A stretch of DNA of 64,000 nucleotides, taken from NCBI RefSeq assembly GCF_040253635.1, contig NZ_JBEJGX010000003.1, positions 5,605,501 to 5,669,500 on the forward strand, given 5' to 3'. Positions 52,875 to 62,850 of the stretch are shown piece after piece. Made by a program: the position numbers and the translations under genes. Source of the DNA: Streptomyces sp. Edi2 (GTDB lineage: Bacteria; Actinomycetota; Actinomycetes; Streptomycetales; Streptomycetaceae). The notes under the pieces are model-generated. The model saw only the letters and a list, made by a program, of their open reading frames with translations. It was not told where the DNA came from and ran no database searches. Numbering within the stretch: position 1 is the stretch's first letter; every line of letters begins with the position of its first letter.

Positions 52875-54065
52875 ATGGAACGCCACACCATCGAACCCCG
52901 CCCCGGTTGGCAGCAGACCGTTGAGGCGCAGGGCCTGATCTACCCCCTGACCCGCTACCCGGACGACTCGCTGCGCCCGTACTGGGACGAGAGCGCCTAC
53001 TACTCCTTCACCCTCCCCGAGGTCGAGGCCCTGGAGGCGGTCGTCGAGGAACTGCACGGCATGTGCCTGGCCGCGGCCGCGCACCTCGTCGAGCACGACC
53101 GCCTCGCCGACCTCGGCATCGAGGACCCCCGGCTGGCGCGCCTGGTCGCCGAGTCCTGGCGCCGGCGCGAGGAACTTCCGTCCCTCTACGGGCGGTTCGA
53201 CCTGCACTACGACGGCAGCGGCCCGGCCAAGATGCTGGAGTACAACGCCGATACGCCGACCTCACTGGTCGAGGCGGCCGGCCCGCAGTGGTTCTGGATG
53301 GAGGAGCGCTTCCCCGGCGCCGACCAGTGGAATTCGCTGCACGAGCGGCTGGTGGCGGCCTGGAAGCAGCAGGCCCCGCTGCTGCCGCCGGGTGCGCCGG
53401 TGCACTTCGCGCACTCGGCGGGTGACGAGCTGGGCGAGGATCTGATGACCGTCGCCTACCTGGAGGAGACGGCCCAGCAGGCGGGCCTGGAGACGGTCGC
53501 CGTCTCGATGGAGGACATCGGCTGGGACCGGCTCTCGGGCCGCTTCGTCGACCAGCGGCTGCGCTTCATGCGGGCCTGCTTCAAGCTCTACCCGTGGGAG
53601 TGGCTGGCCACCGACGACTTCGGCCCGTTCGTCCTGGACACCCTCGACAACGGCGGTGGTACGGGCTCCACGCTCTGGATCGAGCCCGCCTGGAAGATGC
53701 TGCTCTCCAACAAGGCGCTGCTGGCGATCCTGTGGGAGCTGTACCCGGGGCATCCGAACCTGCTGCCCGCCTACCTCGACGGGCCGCGCGAGCTGGCGCA
53801 CACCCGTGGCTACGTCGCCAAGCCGCTGCTCGGCCGGGAAGGCGCCGGTGTCACCCTGCACGAGCCGGGCGCCGAACCCGTACTGCGAGGACCCGAAGAC
53901 CCCTGCTGCTACCAGGAGTTGGCGCCGCTGCCGGACTTCGACGGCAATCGGGTCGTCCTCGGCGCCTGGGTCGTCGAGGACGAGTCGGCGGGCCTCGGCA
54001 TCCGGGAGTCGGCGGGGCCGGTCACCGACGAGTACGCCCGCTTCCTGCCGCATGTGATCCGCTGA
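52875..54065 (+). CDS. glutathionylspermidine-synthase-like ATP-grasp ligase
   Basis: A 396-residue protein of the GSP_synth/YgiC family: MERHTIEPRPGWQQTVEAQG, PYWDESAYYSFTLPEVEALE, FDLHYDGSGPAKMLEYNADT PTSLVE (substrate/Mg region), and the ATP-grasp part TLWIEPAWKMLLSNKALLAI LWELYPGHPNLLPAY, with GYVAKPLLGREGAGVTLHEP supplying ATP-binding Lys and loop. The N-terminal amidase of the bifunctional E. coli enzyme is absent. The real ligation substrate of these stand-alone ligases is unknown; streptomycetes lack glutathione, so the family name is only structural. Confidence 0.88.
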   Translation: MERHTIEPRPGWQQTVEAQGLIYPLTRYPDDSLRPYWDESAYYSFTLPEVEALEAVVEELHGMCLAAAAHLVEHDRLADLGIEDPRLARLVAESWRRREELPSLYGRFDLHYDGSGPAKMLEYNADTPTSLVEAAGPQWFWMEERFPGADQWNSLHERLVAAWKQQAPLLPPGAPVHFAHSAGDELGEDLMTVAYLEETAQQAGLETVAVSMEDIGWDRLSGRFVDQRLRFMRACFKLYPWEWLATDDFGPFVLDTLDNGGGTGSTLWIEPAWKMLLSNKALLAILWELYPGHPNLLPAYLDGPRELAHTRGYVAKPLLGREGAGVTLHEPGAEPVLRGPEDPCCYQELAPLPDFDGNRVVLGAWVVEDESAGLGIRESAGPVTDEYARFLPHVIR

Positions 54066-54156
54066 GGCGGCGGCCCGGCGCGGCGGGGGTACCGGATGCG
54101 GGCGGCCTTCGCCACGAGGGACCCCGGTCGGGCCGACGGCCGCCGGACGGGCCCCG

Positions 54157-55497
54157 CTATGCGTCGCGGTCATGGCCGCGGTACTGCTGTGCGGCGGCGG
54201 CCATCCTGCGCTTGAGCGGGGGCAGATGGTTGACCACCCGCATCCCGGTACGCATCCCGGCCAGCACCGCGCGGCCGATGACCGGCCTGTGGACCGGATC
54301 GCTTCCCCGCATCTGCGCCAGGGACTTCCTGACCGCCTCGAAGCCGTAGTCGATCATCTGCGTCTCGTAGTCGCGGATCGCCGCTATCAGCGGCACTTCG
54401 CGGTCGCGGACCGAGACCAGCTTGGTGCACAGCAGCTCGGCATCGCGCAGCGCGGTGTTCGCTCCCACCCCGCGGCCCGGCGTCATGGTGTGGATGGCAT
54501 CGCCGATCAGGGTGACGTTGCTGGTGGGCCACTGCTCGATCGGGGCAGAGGTGCGGATGTTGAGGGGGAAACAGGTGGACGGGTCGGCCAGCTCCGCCAG
54601 TGTGCGCAGCCGGGCGTCCCAGTTGCGGGTGAGTTCGACGGTCAGGTCGTGCAGCTGCCGGCCGTTCATCCGGAGGACGCCGGCGGGCAGGTTCCGGGCC
54701 GCGCCGCCGAACCCCAGCATGATGTAGTCGCGGGTGTTGTCGAACTGCAGGCCTGGCCAGGCGTCGAGCAGTGTGGCGTCACTCGCGCCGATGCCCTGGC
54801 GGGGCCGGCCCCGCTCGTCCCACGGGAACTGCATGACGTGGACGACCAGCGAGTATCCGCCGGGGGCCAGGAACATGTTGACGCCGTCGATGACCTGCGG
54901 GGTCAGCAGCGTGCGGGTCGCGTCGGTGAGCGGCACCTTGCCGGTGATCCCGATCAGGCCGCTGTCCTCCAAGGGGGCATGCGGTAAGTACTGGCGGCGG
55001 ACCCGGGAGTGGGACCCGTCGGCGGCCACCAGCACGTCTCCGGTGGCCGAGGAGCCGTCCTCGAAGTGCGCGGTGACCGTGCCGTCGGGGTTCCGGTCGT
55101 AGCGGGTGAAGACCTTGTCGAAATGGACCAGCTCCTCCAGCCCGGTCAGCAGGACCTGGCGCAGCGTCATCCGGGAAACGGAACGCTCGGCACCCGCCCC
55201 GTCCGCGCCCGGCTCGGCGAACCCGGTCAGCGAGAGGACTTCCTTGTACTTCTCGGTGAACATGGTGAAGCGGTCGCCGCTGCGCGCGCAGGTCGCCACG
55301 AAGGTGTCGAAGAGCGCGGGGGGCAGCAGACGGCTGAGCGCCCGGCTGCCGTCGGGGTCGATGCCCACCCGGTAGCCCTGGAGCCCGCTGCCGCGTGTGC
55401 GGTCGCGCTCGTGGACGGCGCAGCTGATACCGGCCCGCTTCAGGCCGTGCGCCAAGGCCAGTCCGCCGGTGCCGGCGCCAATGATGATCACGTGCAT
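54157..55497 (-). CDS. FAD-dependent monooxygenase
   Basis: A 446-residue class A flavoprotein hydroxylase. HVIIIGAGTGGLALAHGLKR is the ADP-binding fold, VLVAADGSHSRVRRQ the DG motif, and NVTLIGDAIHTMTPGRGVGA NTALRDAELL the second FAD site (GD). ATG 55497 gives a complete Rossmann start; sequence before it is promoter. Related enzymes oxidise aromatic or polyketide substrates or inactivate antibiotics such as tetracycline or rifamycin. It is divergent from a PadR regulator. Confidence 0.9.
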   Translation of the reverse strand: MHVIIIGAGTGGLALAHGLKRAGISCAVHERDRTRGSGLQGYRVGIDPDGSRALSRLLPPALFDTFVATCARSGDRFTMFTEKYKEVLSLTGFAEPGADGAGAERSVSRMTLRQVLLTGLEELVHFDKVFTRYDRNPDGTVTAHFEDGSSATGDVLVAADGSHSRVRRQYLPHAPLEDSGLIGITGKVPLTDATRTLLTPQVIDGVNMFLAPGGYSLVVHVMQFPWDERGRPRQGIGASDATLLDAWPGLQFDNTRDYIMLGFGGAARNLPAGVLRMNGRQLHDLTVELTRNWDARLRTLAELADPSTCFPLNIRTSAPIEQWPTSNVTLIGDAIHTMTPGRGVGANTALRDAELLCTKLVSVRDREVPLIAAIRDYETQMIDYGFEAVRKSLAQMRGSDPVHRPVIGRAVLAGMRTGMRVVNHLPPLKRRMAAAAQQYRGHDRDA

Positions 55498-55566
55498 GGA
55501 TTCCGGTTCCTTCCTCAAGAGGAACGGCTGAGAACCGGGATAGTGGCATGGCGTATAGGTGCAGTG

Positions 55567-55606
55567 CAACTAATTACGATGCAGCTAGATCTGATGCGAC
55601 TAGTTG
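55567..55606. promoter_or_regulatory. repeats between the monooxygenase and PadR genes
   Basis: CAACTA (55567-55572) and TAGTTG (55601-55606) form a spaced inverted pair. Between them, GATGCAGCTAG and GATGCGACTAG form a direct repeat with 14-bp spacing. An AT-rich cluster in a 121-bp divergent promoter; probable PadR operator. Confidence 0.5.
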
Positions 55607-55618
55607 TGATGCTGGTCG

Positions 55619-56350
55619 GTGTACCGTCGCTCCGTGACCTCGACATTCCGCCGCTCCCCGCTGGCCCTGGCGGTCCTCGGCCTGCTGGAGGCCGGCCCGC
55701 TGCACCCCTACGGCATCCAGCGCCTGATCAAGCAGTGGGGCAAGGACCAGGTCGTCAACGTCGGTCAGCGCGCCGGCCTGTACCGCACGATCGCCCGCCT
55801 GGAAGACGCCGGGCTGATCGCCGTCGGCAGCACCGAGCGCGACGAGCGTTACCCCGAACGCACCACCTACCGCCTCACCGACGCCGGGCGGGCGGCCGCC
55901 CGCCAGTGGATGGCCGAGATCCTGTCGACGCCCCGCAACGAGTACCCGGAGTTCCCCGCCGCGCTGTCCTTCCTGCCGGTGCTCACCCCCGAGGCCACCC
56001 AGGACCTGCTGCACCAGCGGCGCGACCGCCTCGCCCGTCGCCTGGCCGAACTCGAGGCCGAACTGGGCGCCGGATCCGGTGCCGGTGCCGGTGCCGAAGC
56101 CGGAGCCGCAGTCGGTGCCGAGCGCGACGCCGCACGCCGTGCCGAACACGACCGTAAAAGAGCCCGGGAAGCAGCCGAGCGGCGCGCCCTTCCTCGGGTG
56201 TCCCTGGTCGAGAGTGAGTACCTGCGCGCGGTCACCCAGGCCGAACTGACATGGGTGGACGGCATCCTCGCCGCACTGGACGACGGCTCGTTCACCTGGA
56301 ACCGCGAAGAACTCGACCGGATCGCCGCCACCGCCCGCGACAACACCTGA
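55619..56350 (+). CDS. PadR-family transcriptional regulator
   Basis: A 243-residue regulator. The winged helix is LALAVLGLLEAGPLHPYGIQ RLIKQW ... GLYRTIARLEDAGLIAVGST ERDERYPERTTYRLTDAG (residues ~13-95), followed by a helical domain with an Ala/Gly/Glu-rich insertion (residues ~150-172, GAGSGAGAGAEAGAAVGAE). GTG 55619 or GTG 55634 may be the start; no clear Shine-Dalgarno. Probably represses the divergent monooxygenase gene. Confidence 0.88.
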   Translation: MYRRSVTSTFRRSPLALAVLGLLEAGPLHPYGIQRLIKQWGKDQVVNVGQRAGLYRTIARLEDAGLIAVGSTERDERYPERTTYRLTDAGRAAARQWMAEILSTPRNEYPEFPAALSFLPVLTPEATQDLLHQRRDRLARRLAELEAELGAGSGAGAGAEAGAAVGAERDAARRAEHDRKRAREAAERRALPRVSLVESEYLRAVTQAELTWVDGILAALDDGSFTWNREELDRIAATARDNT

Positions 56351-56369
56351 GGGGCAGCGGACGGCGGGC

Positions 56370-56438
56370 GGTAGTTGTGCGCGCTGTGGGCCTCGGCGGC
56401 GGCGATGCTGCGTTCCGTGGACGTCACCGGTGACTCCG
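56370..56438 (-). repeat. duplicated 69-bp fragment of the rocD 5' end
   Basis: The 69 bp at 56370-56438 match 61097-61165 with one mismatch. On the minus strand they contain the rocD ribosome-binding site and first 19 codons (VTSTERSI(A/T)AAEAHSAHNY). The fragment is non-functional here. Confidence 0.9.
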
Positions 56439-56471
56439 CCGGCGGCCTCCTCAACGAGTGAGAAGGGTGCC

Positions 56472-56699
56472 ATGGCTTTGCACATGCTCGGATAGGACCC
56501 GAACTCCCCCGAGGGTAAGTCCGCCACCGTCCATTACGACGACGTGACGGACAAGTACCTGGTCCAGGGCCTGAAGGTGCTGGACGACGAACGACTCTCC
56601 CAGTTGGATCTCCCGGACCACGAGACGGTCGTGGAGATCCCCAAGTACATGACGCAGTTCTTTCCGGAGGTACGCGGTGGCGGCCGACCTGACATTTAG
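56472..56699 (+). pseudogene. small conserved gene stopped at codon 8 (copy 1)
   Basis: The frame from ATG 56472 reads MALHMLG, then TAG (56493-56495), then DPNSPEGKSATVHYDDVTDK YLVQGLKVLDD ... HETVVEIPKYMTQFFPEV up to TAG 56697-56699. The uninterrupted 75-residue product would be a normal small Streptomyces protein. A second, 5'-truncated copy lies at 57830-57973. The amber codon replaces what is probably Lys or Gln. The end overlaps the start of the DUF6879 gene by 23 bp, as in the other copy. Confidence 0.7.
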
Positions 56700-57203
56700 C
56701 GAGCTGTTCAAGCAGGCCAAGCGCTCAGCCGTTCACCTGGAGATGAGGGACGGGTACATGCGATCCGACCCGCGATTCGTCTCTTGGCGGCAGGACCGCA
56801 AAGTGTTCCTGCCAAGAGCGACCCAGCCTCCCGCCCCTGGCTCGCCCTGATGCAAGAGATCACCACGCGTGGTGTGGAAGTCCGTCGTGCTCGGATCTTC
56901 TCCGAGCCCATGAGTGACTACCTCCGTTTCGAACACCACCTCACGCCCAGCAACGTAAAGGCCGGCGAGCAGGTGCGCTGGCTGCCACGTCGTAAGGTGT
57001 CGGACCTGGCGCTCCCAGGCAATGACTTCTGGCTGTTCGATGACAGCCTTGTCGTGTTCCTGCACTTCACAGGGGATGGCGAGCTGTCACCCGAGGGAGA
57101 CGAGGAACGGACGACGGAACCAGCCATCGTGCAGCTCTGCTCAACGTCTTTCGAGGCGGTCTGGGAACGCGCAGTCCCGCACGAGGTTTACAGGCCGGTC
57201 TGA
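56677..57203 (+). pseudogene. DUF6879 gene with frameshift (copy 1)
   Basis: GTG 56677 opens FSELFKQAKRSAVHLEMRDG YM..FVSWRQDRK. After a frameshift between about 56790 and 56830 the homology continues in another frame as SRPWLALMQEITTRGVEVRR ARIFSEPMSDYLRFEHH, WLPRRKVSDLALPGNDFWLF and FEAVWERAVPHEVYRPV. Both parts align with the intact protein at 57343. DUF6879 proteins accompany Streptomyces regulatory satellites; their activity is unknown. Confidence 0.75.
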
Positions 57204-57342
57204 TCCACGAACAGGGCCGAACTCCTCCCTCCGATGCGGACATTCGAACCTGGACCCGGATCTGTGACGCCGAGAGCCAAGCCCCGGACCTCATCGCGAC
57301 CGGCACGAGGACGTCACGACCGAGTCTTCCAAGTGCGTACCG

Positions 57343-57855
57343 TCAGACCGGCCGGTACTCCTCGTGAGGAGTCGCCCGTTCCCAGATCGCTTCAAACGCG
57401 GATACACAGGCGTGGACCACACCGGGGTCGGTCACCAGCTCTTCACCGGTCATCTCCCCGTCACCGTCGAAGTGGTTGAAAAGCACCGACGAACGGTCGA
57501 AGACCCAGCAGTCGTTGCCCGGCAACAGCAACGATGAGGCTTGCCGACGGGGGAGCCAGCGCACCGACTCTCCGGCCTTGACGTTGTGTCCACCGGTGAG
57601 CGCGTGCTCGTACCGGATGTAGGCGGAAACGGGTTCCGAGACGACCCGCGCTCGGCGTACCTCCACGCCACGTGCCACCGAGGCCGAGACAAGATCGATC
57701 CACCACGGCCATCGCTCGGCGGGGTCGAAGTGGTTTCCGGCAGCCCACTCCTGGTACGCCTCGTCCAGCGCGTATGCGTCCCTGGCCTCGAAGTGCCACG
57801 CGCAGTGCTGGGCTGACCGGAACAGCTCCTCAAACGTCGACTCCGCCGTCGCCAC
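57343..57855 (-). CDS. DUF6879-family protein (copy 2, intact)
   Basis: A 170-residue protein: FEELFRSAQHCAWHFEARDA Y, ARGVEVRRARVVSEPVSAYI RYEH, WLPRRQASSLLLPGNDCWVF and the C-terminal FEAIWERATPHEEYRPV. Start GTG 57855 with GGAGG upstream. It overlaps the remnant of the small gene that normally precedes it and is convergent with copy 1. Confidence 0.85.
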   Translation of the reverse strand: MATAESTFEELFRSAQHCAWHFEARDAYALDEAYQEWAAGNHFDPAERWPWWIDLVSASVARGVEVRRARVVSEPVSAYIRYEHALTGGHNVKAGESVRWLPRRQASSLLLPGNDCWVFDRSSVLFNHFDGDGEMTGEELVTDPGVVHACVSAFEAIWERATPHEEYRPV

Positions 57856-57973
57856 CGTTCACCTCCGGGAAGAACTGCATCATGCGCTTCGGGAACTCGA
57901 TCACGGTCTCATGGCTGGGAACGTCCATCTGCGCCAGACGCTCGGAGTCAGTGACCCGCCACCCTTGCAGGTT
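57830..57973 (-). pseudogene. small conserved gene, 5' end missing (copy 2)
   Basis: Minus-strand frame closed by a TAG at 57974-57976. It reads NLQGWRVTDSERLAQMDVPS HETVIEFPKRMMQFFPEV and stops at 57830, 26 bp into the DUF6879 gene. It aligns with the second half of the gene at 56472; the first ~30 codons are absent. Confidence 0.7.
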
Positions 57974-58007
57974 CTAAGCATTGACCAATGCCGGCCCGGT
58001 GGCCGCC

Positions 58008-58364
58008 TCATCCGAACGCCTCCGCCGGAAGCCGGGGCCCTTCGCCGTCGGCCTCGTCCGGGGCGTCGTGGGCGAGGGCGGTCAAGCGCTCGCCCCGGCT
58101 CTCGGCCACCCGGCGCACGTCGGCAAGGCTTGCGGTCAATTCAACGGCCAGCAGGTGCAGTTCTCCGGGTGTCCACGCCCGTGCGGCAAGCACTTGGCGG
58201 GCCTCGTCGATGAGATCGTCGGCCGAACTGAGCTGCTCCTCCTCGATCCGGTCGGCGATGCGGGAGACATATCCGGTCCCGTCGCCTGCCAGGAAGCACG
58301 GTTTGCCGTCCGGGCTGGTCCACGGCAGCAGCCGGACGAAGACCCTCGCTGTGGCGTGGGGCAA
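58008..58364 (-). CDS. small conserved protein, paralogue of the 7594 gene
   Basis: A ~118-residue protein whose core VRLLPWTSPDGKPCFLAGDG, then SRIADRIEEEQL and VRRVAESRGERL, matches the protein at 7594-7923 closely. TTG 58364 with AAGGAAG nine bases upstream is the likely start (TTG 58373 is possible). It ends in a Pro/Asp-rich tail. Divergent from a regulator gene, as is its paralogue. Confidence 0.65.
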   Translation of the reverse strand: MPHATARVFVRLLPWTSPDGKPCFLAGDGTGYVSRIADRIEEEQLSSADDLIDEARQVLAARAWTPGELHLLAVELTASLADVRRVAESRGERLTALAHDAPDEADGEGPRLPAEAFG

Positions 58365-58554
58365 TGTCGTCAACTTCCTTGTAGTTGAGGGCCACGCCCC
58401 CGGCCGTCCACCACGTCGCGGGGGTCCTCTCCGTATTGCGAGGAGGGCCTTCCTCGCTCTGGGCAACCGCTCCGCTACGCCCAGCGGTACGGTGGCATCG
58501 GAAGCGGCTTTTAAGAGCTTTAAGCGCTCGCGCACATCGGGGAGTTGAGGGCTA

Positions 58555-59894
58555 GTGGGCACTCGGGAACCGAACCGGCACCTTGAACGGCTATACCGGC
58601 AGACCGGCTGGACGTTGCGGCAGTTCGTCCAGGCCGTGAACCGCATCGGCACCGAGCGACGAACCCAGCTCAAGTACCGCGAGCCGTCGGCCCATCAGTG
58701 GTGCCAAGGGCACCTGCCGAAGGAGCAGGTCAGACCGCTGATCGTGGAGGCCCTGGCGCGGAAGCTGGGACGTCCGGTCACGCATGCGAGGCCGGATTCC
58801 CGTCCCCTGCCAGTAGCTCGGACGCCCCTCCGAGCGCGGTGGAGGGCCTGATCGATCTCGGTAGGGGAGATATGGATCCCTCACGCCGCAGCGTTCTGGG
58901 TATAGGGCTCTTTTCCGTTGCGCTGACGGTGCCCAATTGGCCGGATGTGGTGGGACGGATGGAAGCCGTTCAAGCTGGCCCTCTTCAGCGCATCGGCATG
59001 CCAGAGGTCGACATGGTCATTGCCATGACCGAACGAGTGTCAGAACTGGATGACCAATTCGGCGGACGCCACGCTCGCCCGATGGCTGCTGCCTTCTTGG
59101 TGAACACAGTAGCCCCATATCTACGGGCCGAGGCCTCCGAGCCGGTACGCAAAGCGATGATGTCTGCTGCTGCCGATTTGTGCTATCTCACGGGGTACAT
59201 GGCCGTGGATGAATGCCTTCATGGCCTTGCGCAGCAGTATTACCTTAAAGCGTTGGAACTTTCCGGAGCGGCAGATGACCACCTGACCTACTGCACAACG
59301 CTGCGGGGAATGAGTGTTCAAGCCGTCGATCTGAGGCATGGAAGGCAGGCCATGCGACTGGCTGACTCCGCAGCAGCGGCGTCCCCGCAAGCAGGTCCGC
59401 GCATGCGCGCGTTCCTCGCCGGGCAGCAGGCGCACGCTGCCGCTCAAATCGGTGACCACGGTGCCGCTGTGGTCTACCTACGGGAAGCTGAAGCGGCCAT
59501 GGAAAAGGCTGAATCCCGAGAGAAGGCGTTCGGCTCATACGATCCAGCAGCGCTGAATTACCACACGAGTCAGGTCCGGTACGAACTTGGTGATATGCGC
59601 GGCGCTGTTGAAGCAATGCAGCAGTCGGACAAGTTGCGCTACAACGTTTACCGGCGAACCCGCGTGAAAGAACGCTCCATTCTCGCCGAGCGGCAGTTCT
59701 CAATCGGCCACCTAGAAGCAGCGTGCGCAACATGGCATCTCGCCTTGGATGATTACCCTTTGGTGCAGTCGGGGCGGGCGGATCAGCGCATGCAAGCAAT
59801 GTTCAAGATCATCCGCCCCCACCTCAAAACCCCCGCCGCCCGCGAACTTCACGAACGCGCCCGGCTCGTCACCCCGGCCTCACTCCTGGCCTGA
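58555..59894 (+). pseudogene. TPR-type regulator gene with a one-base frameshift
   Basis: GTG 58555 (GAGG upstream) opens a DNA-binding-like N domain: PNRHLERLYRQTGWTLRQFV QAVN, YREPSAHQWCQGHLPKEQVR PLIVEALARKLGRPVTHA. At 58786-58790 one base appears missing. The family sequence then continues in the next frame as EAGFPSPASSSDAPPSAVEG LIDLGRGDMDPSRRSVLGIG to LVTPASLLA at 59894. The C-terminal ~350 residues are TPR-like helices (YMAVDECLHGLAQQYYLKAL). Together they make one ~446-residue Streptomyces regulator. A true mutation or a sequencing error are both possible. Confidence 0.75.
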
Positions 59895-59948
59895 GGGCTG
59901 CCGCGTAGGAGGACGGCGCACGGCGGCAGCCCGCGTCCGGCCCCGGTC

Positions 59949-61154
59949 TCACCCCTCCAGCACCCCCCGGAGCTGTTCGAGCCCCCAGTCCAGGTCCTCC
60001 TTGCTGATCATCAGCGGCGGGGCGAGCCGGATGGTGGCGCCATGGGTGTCCTTGACCAGCACCCCGCGAGCCAGCAGCCGTTCGGAGATCTCCCGTCCGG
60101 TGCCGCGCGACGGGTTGATGTCCACCCCGGCCCACAGCCCGCGGCCGCGTACCGCGTCCACCGCGCCGCCGCCCGCCAGCAGCCCCAGCTCGCTGTGCAG
60201 ATGTGCGCCCAGCTCCATGGCCTGCTGCTGGAATTCGCCGGTCCGCAGCATCGCGATGACCTCCAGGGCCACCGCGCAGGCGAGCGGGTTGCCGCCGAAC
60301 GTCGAGCCGTGCTCGCCGGGTGCGAAGACGCCGAGCACCTCGCGCGAGGAGACCACCGCCGAGACCGGCACGACCCCGCCGCCCAGCGCCTTGCCCAGGA
60401 CGTACATGTCCGGGACCACGTCCTCGTGCTCGCAGGCGAAGGTCCGGCCCGTACGCCCCAGCCCCGACTGGATCTCATCGGCGATGAACAGCACGTTCCG
60501 GCTGCGGGTGAGCTCCCGTACGCCCGCCAGATAGCCCGGCGGCGGGACCAGCACCCCCGCCTCGCCCTGGATCGGCTCCAGCAGCACCGCGACCGTGTGG
60601 TCGTCGAGGGTGGCCTCCATCGCGGCCAGGTCGCCGTACGGGACGATCTCGAAGCCGGGGGTGTACGGGCCGAAGCCGGCGCGGGCCTCGGGGTCGGTGG
60701 AGAAGGAGACGATGGTGGTCGTCCGGCCGTGGAAGTTGTGGTCCGCGACGATGATCTTCGCCCGGCCGTCCGGGACGCCCTTGACCTGGTAGCCCCACTT
60801 ACGGGCCGTCTTCACCGCCGTCTCGACCGCCTCGGCGCCGGTGTTCATCGGGAGTACCAGTTCCATCCCGCACAGCGCGGCCAGCTGCGTACAGAAGTCG
60901 CCGAACCGGTCGTGATGGAAGGCGCGCGAGGTGAGCGTGACCCGCTCCAGCTGGGCCTTGGCCGCGTCGAGCAGCCGGCGGTTGCCGTGCCCGAAGTTCA
61001 GCGCGGAGTACCCGGCGAGCATGTCCAGGTAGCGCCGGCCCGCCACGTCCGTCACCCAGGCACCCTCGGCGGTGGCCACGACGACGGGCAGCGGGTGGTA
61101 GTTGTGCGCGCTGTGGGCCTCGGCGGCGGTGATGCTGCGTTCCGTGGACGTCAC
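59949..61154 (-). CDS. rocD: ornithine aminotransferase
   Basis: A 401-residue class III PLP aminotransferase converting ornithine and 2-oxoglutarate to glutamate semialdehyde (arginine catabolism to proline/glutamate). AHNYHPLPVVVATAEGAWVT, MNTGAEAVETAVKTARKWGY, the PLP Asp in VLFIADEIQSGLGRTG, and the Schiff-base Lys in VLGKALGGGVVPVSAV are present, plus GEHGSTFGGNPLACAVA. Start GTG 61154 with GGAG upstream. Its 5' end has been copied to 56370. Divergent from glyA. Confidence 0.94.
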   Translation of the reverse strand: MTSTERSITAAEAHSAHNYHPLPVVVATAEGAWVTDVAGRRYLDMLAGYSALNFGHGNRRLLDAAKAQLERVTLTSRAFHHDRFGDFCTQLAALCGMELVLPMNTGAEAVETAVKTARKWGYQVKGVPDGRAKIIVADHNFHGRTTTIVSFSTDPEARAGFGPYTPGFEIVPYGDLAAMEATLDDHTVAVLLEPIQGEAGVLVPPPGYLAGVRELTRSRNVLFIADEIQSGLGRTGRTFACEHEDVVPDMYVLGKALGGGVVPVSAVVSSREVLGVFAPGEHGSTFGGNPLACAVALEVIAMLRTGEFQQQAMELGAHLHSELGLLAGGGAVDAVRGRGLWAGVDINPSRGTGREISERLLARGVLVKDTHGATIRLAPPLMISKEDLDWGLEQLRGVLEG

Positions 61155-61274
61155 CGGTGACTCCGTTCGGTAGAACCGTGCGGGGCGCGGGCACTGCCGC
61201 GTCCCTCTCCATTGTTGCGCCGGCCAGGAGCGGCGGGCCTGCGAAGATCCGCCGGACAGGGCCTGGGGGTGTCC

Positions 61275-61280
61275 TAGACT
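61275..61280 (+). promoter_or_regulatory. candidate -10 box of glyA
   Basis: TAGACT at 61275-61280, with a weak CGGACA (61253-61258) 16 bp upstream, lies right before the riboswitch. Transcription would begin near 61286, at the base of its P1 stem. Confidence 0.4.
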
Positions 61281-61284
61281 CTGC

Positions 61285-61372
61285 GGTGCGCACCGCGACT
61301 GGCGTACGGGGAAACAACCTCGAGGAAGCGGTGCGCGGCCACCATCACGAGGTGCCGCCCCGCCTGGGCACC
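61285..61372 (+). promoter_or_regulatory. ZTP (pfl) riboswitch of glyA
   Basis: The leader shows the ZTP riboswitch core in order. The P1 arm GCGCACCGC (61288-61296) is followed by GACTGGCG, then GGGGAAACAACC, GAGGAAGCG, and the closing P1 arm GCGGTGCGC (61328-61336), a perfect 9-bp stem. A second domain at 61351-61372 has GGTGCC/GGCACC around CGCCTGGGCA. The pseudoknot GGCG (61301-61304) with CGCC (61361-61364) can form. ZTP riboswitches sense the purine alarmone ZMP/ZTP, which rises when 10-formyl-THF is short, and turn on one-carbon genes such as glyA. The ribosome-binding site is 40 bp downstream, so translational control is plausible. Confidence 0.88.
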
Positions 61373-61417
61373 CCGGGACCAAGACCGGATCACCGATCGA
61401 CCGCCCCGGAGGACGCC

Positions 61418-62719
<1,302 letters not shown>

Positions 62720-62850
62720 GGGCCGGGGCCCGCGACGGCCTGGGGCCCGGTGCTCGCTGCGGGCCTGCGGCCCGCGGTGCGGCGGCTCACCGGCTGAGCG
62801 CAGGCGGTCTCACCGGCTGACCCGCTTGCTGCCGCACCGGCGCCCCGCCC

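Noticed and set aside
57204..57342. Possible tRNA-like ATTCGAACCTGGACC string between the convergent DUF6879 genes
   Set aside because: No paired T arm or anticodon stem can be built around it.
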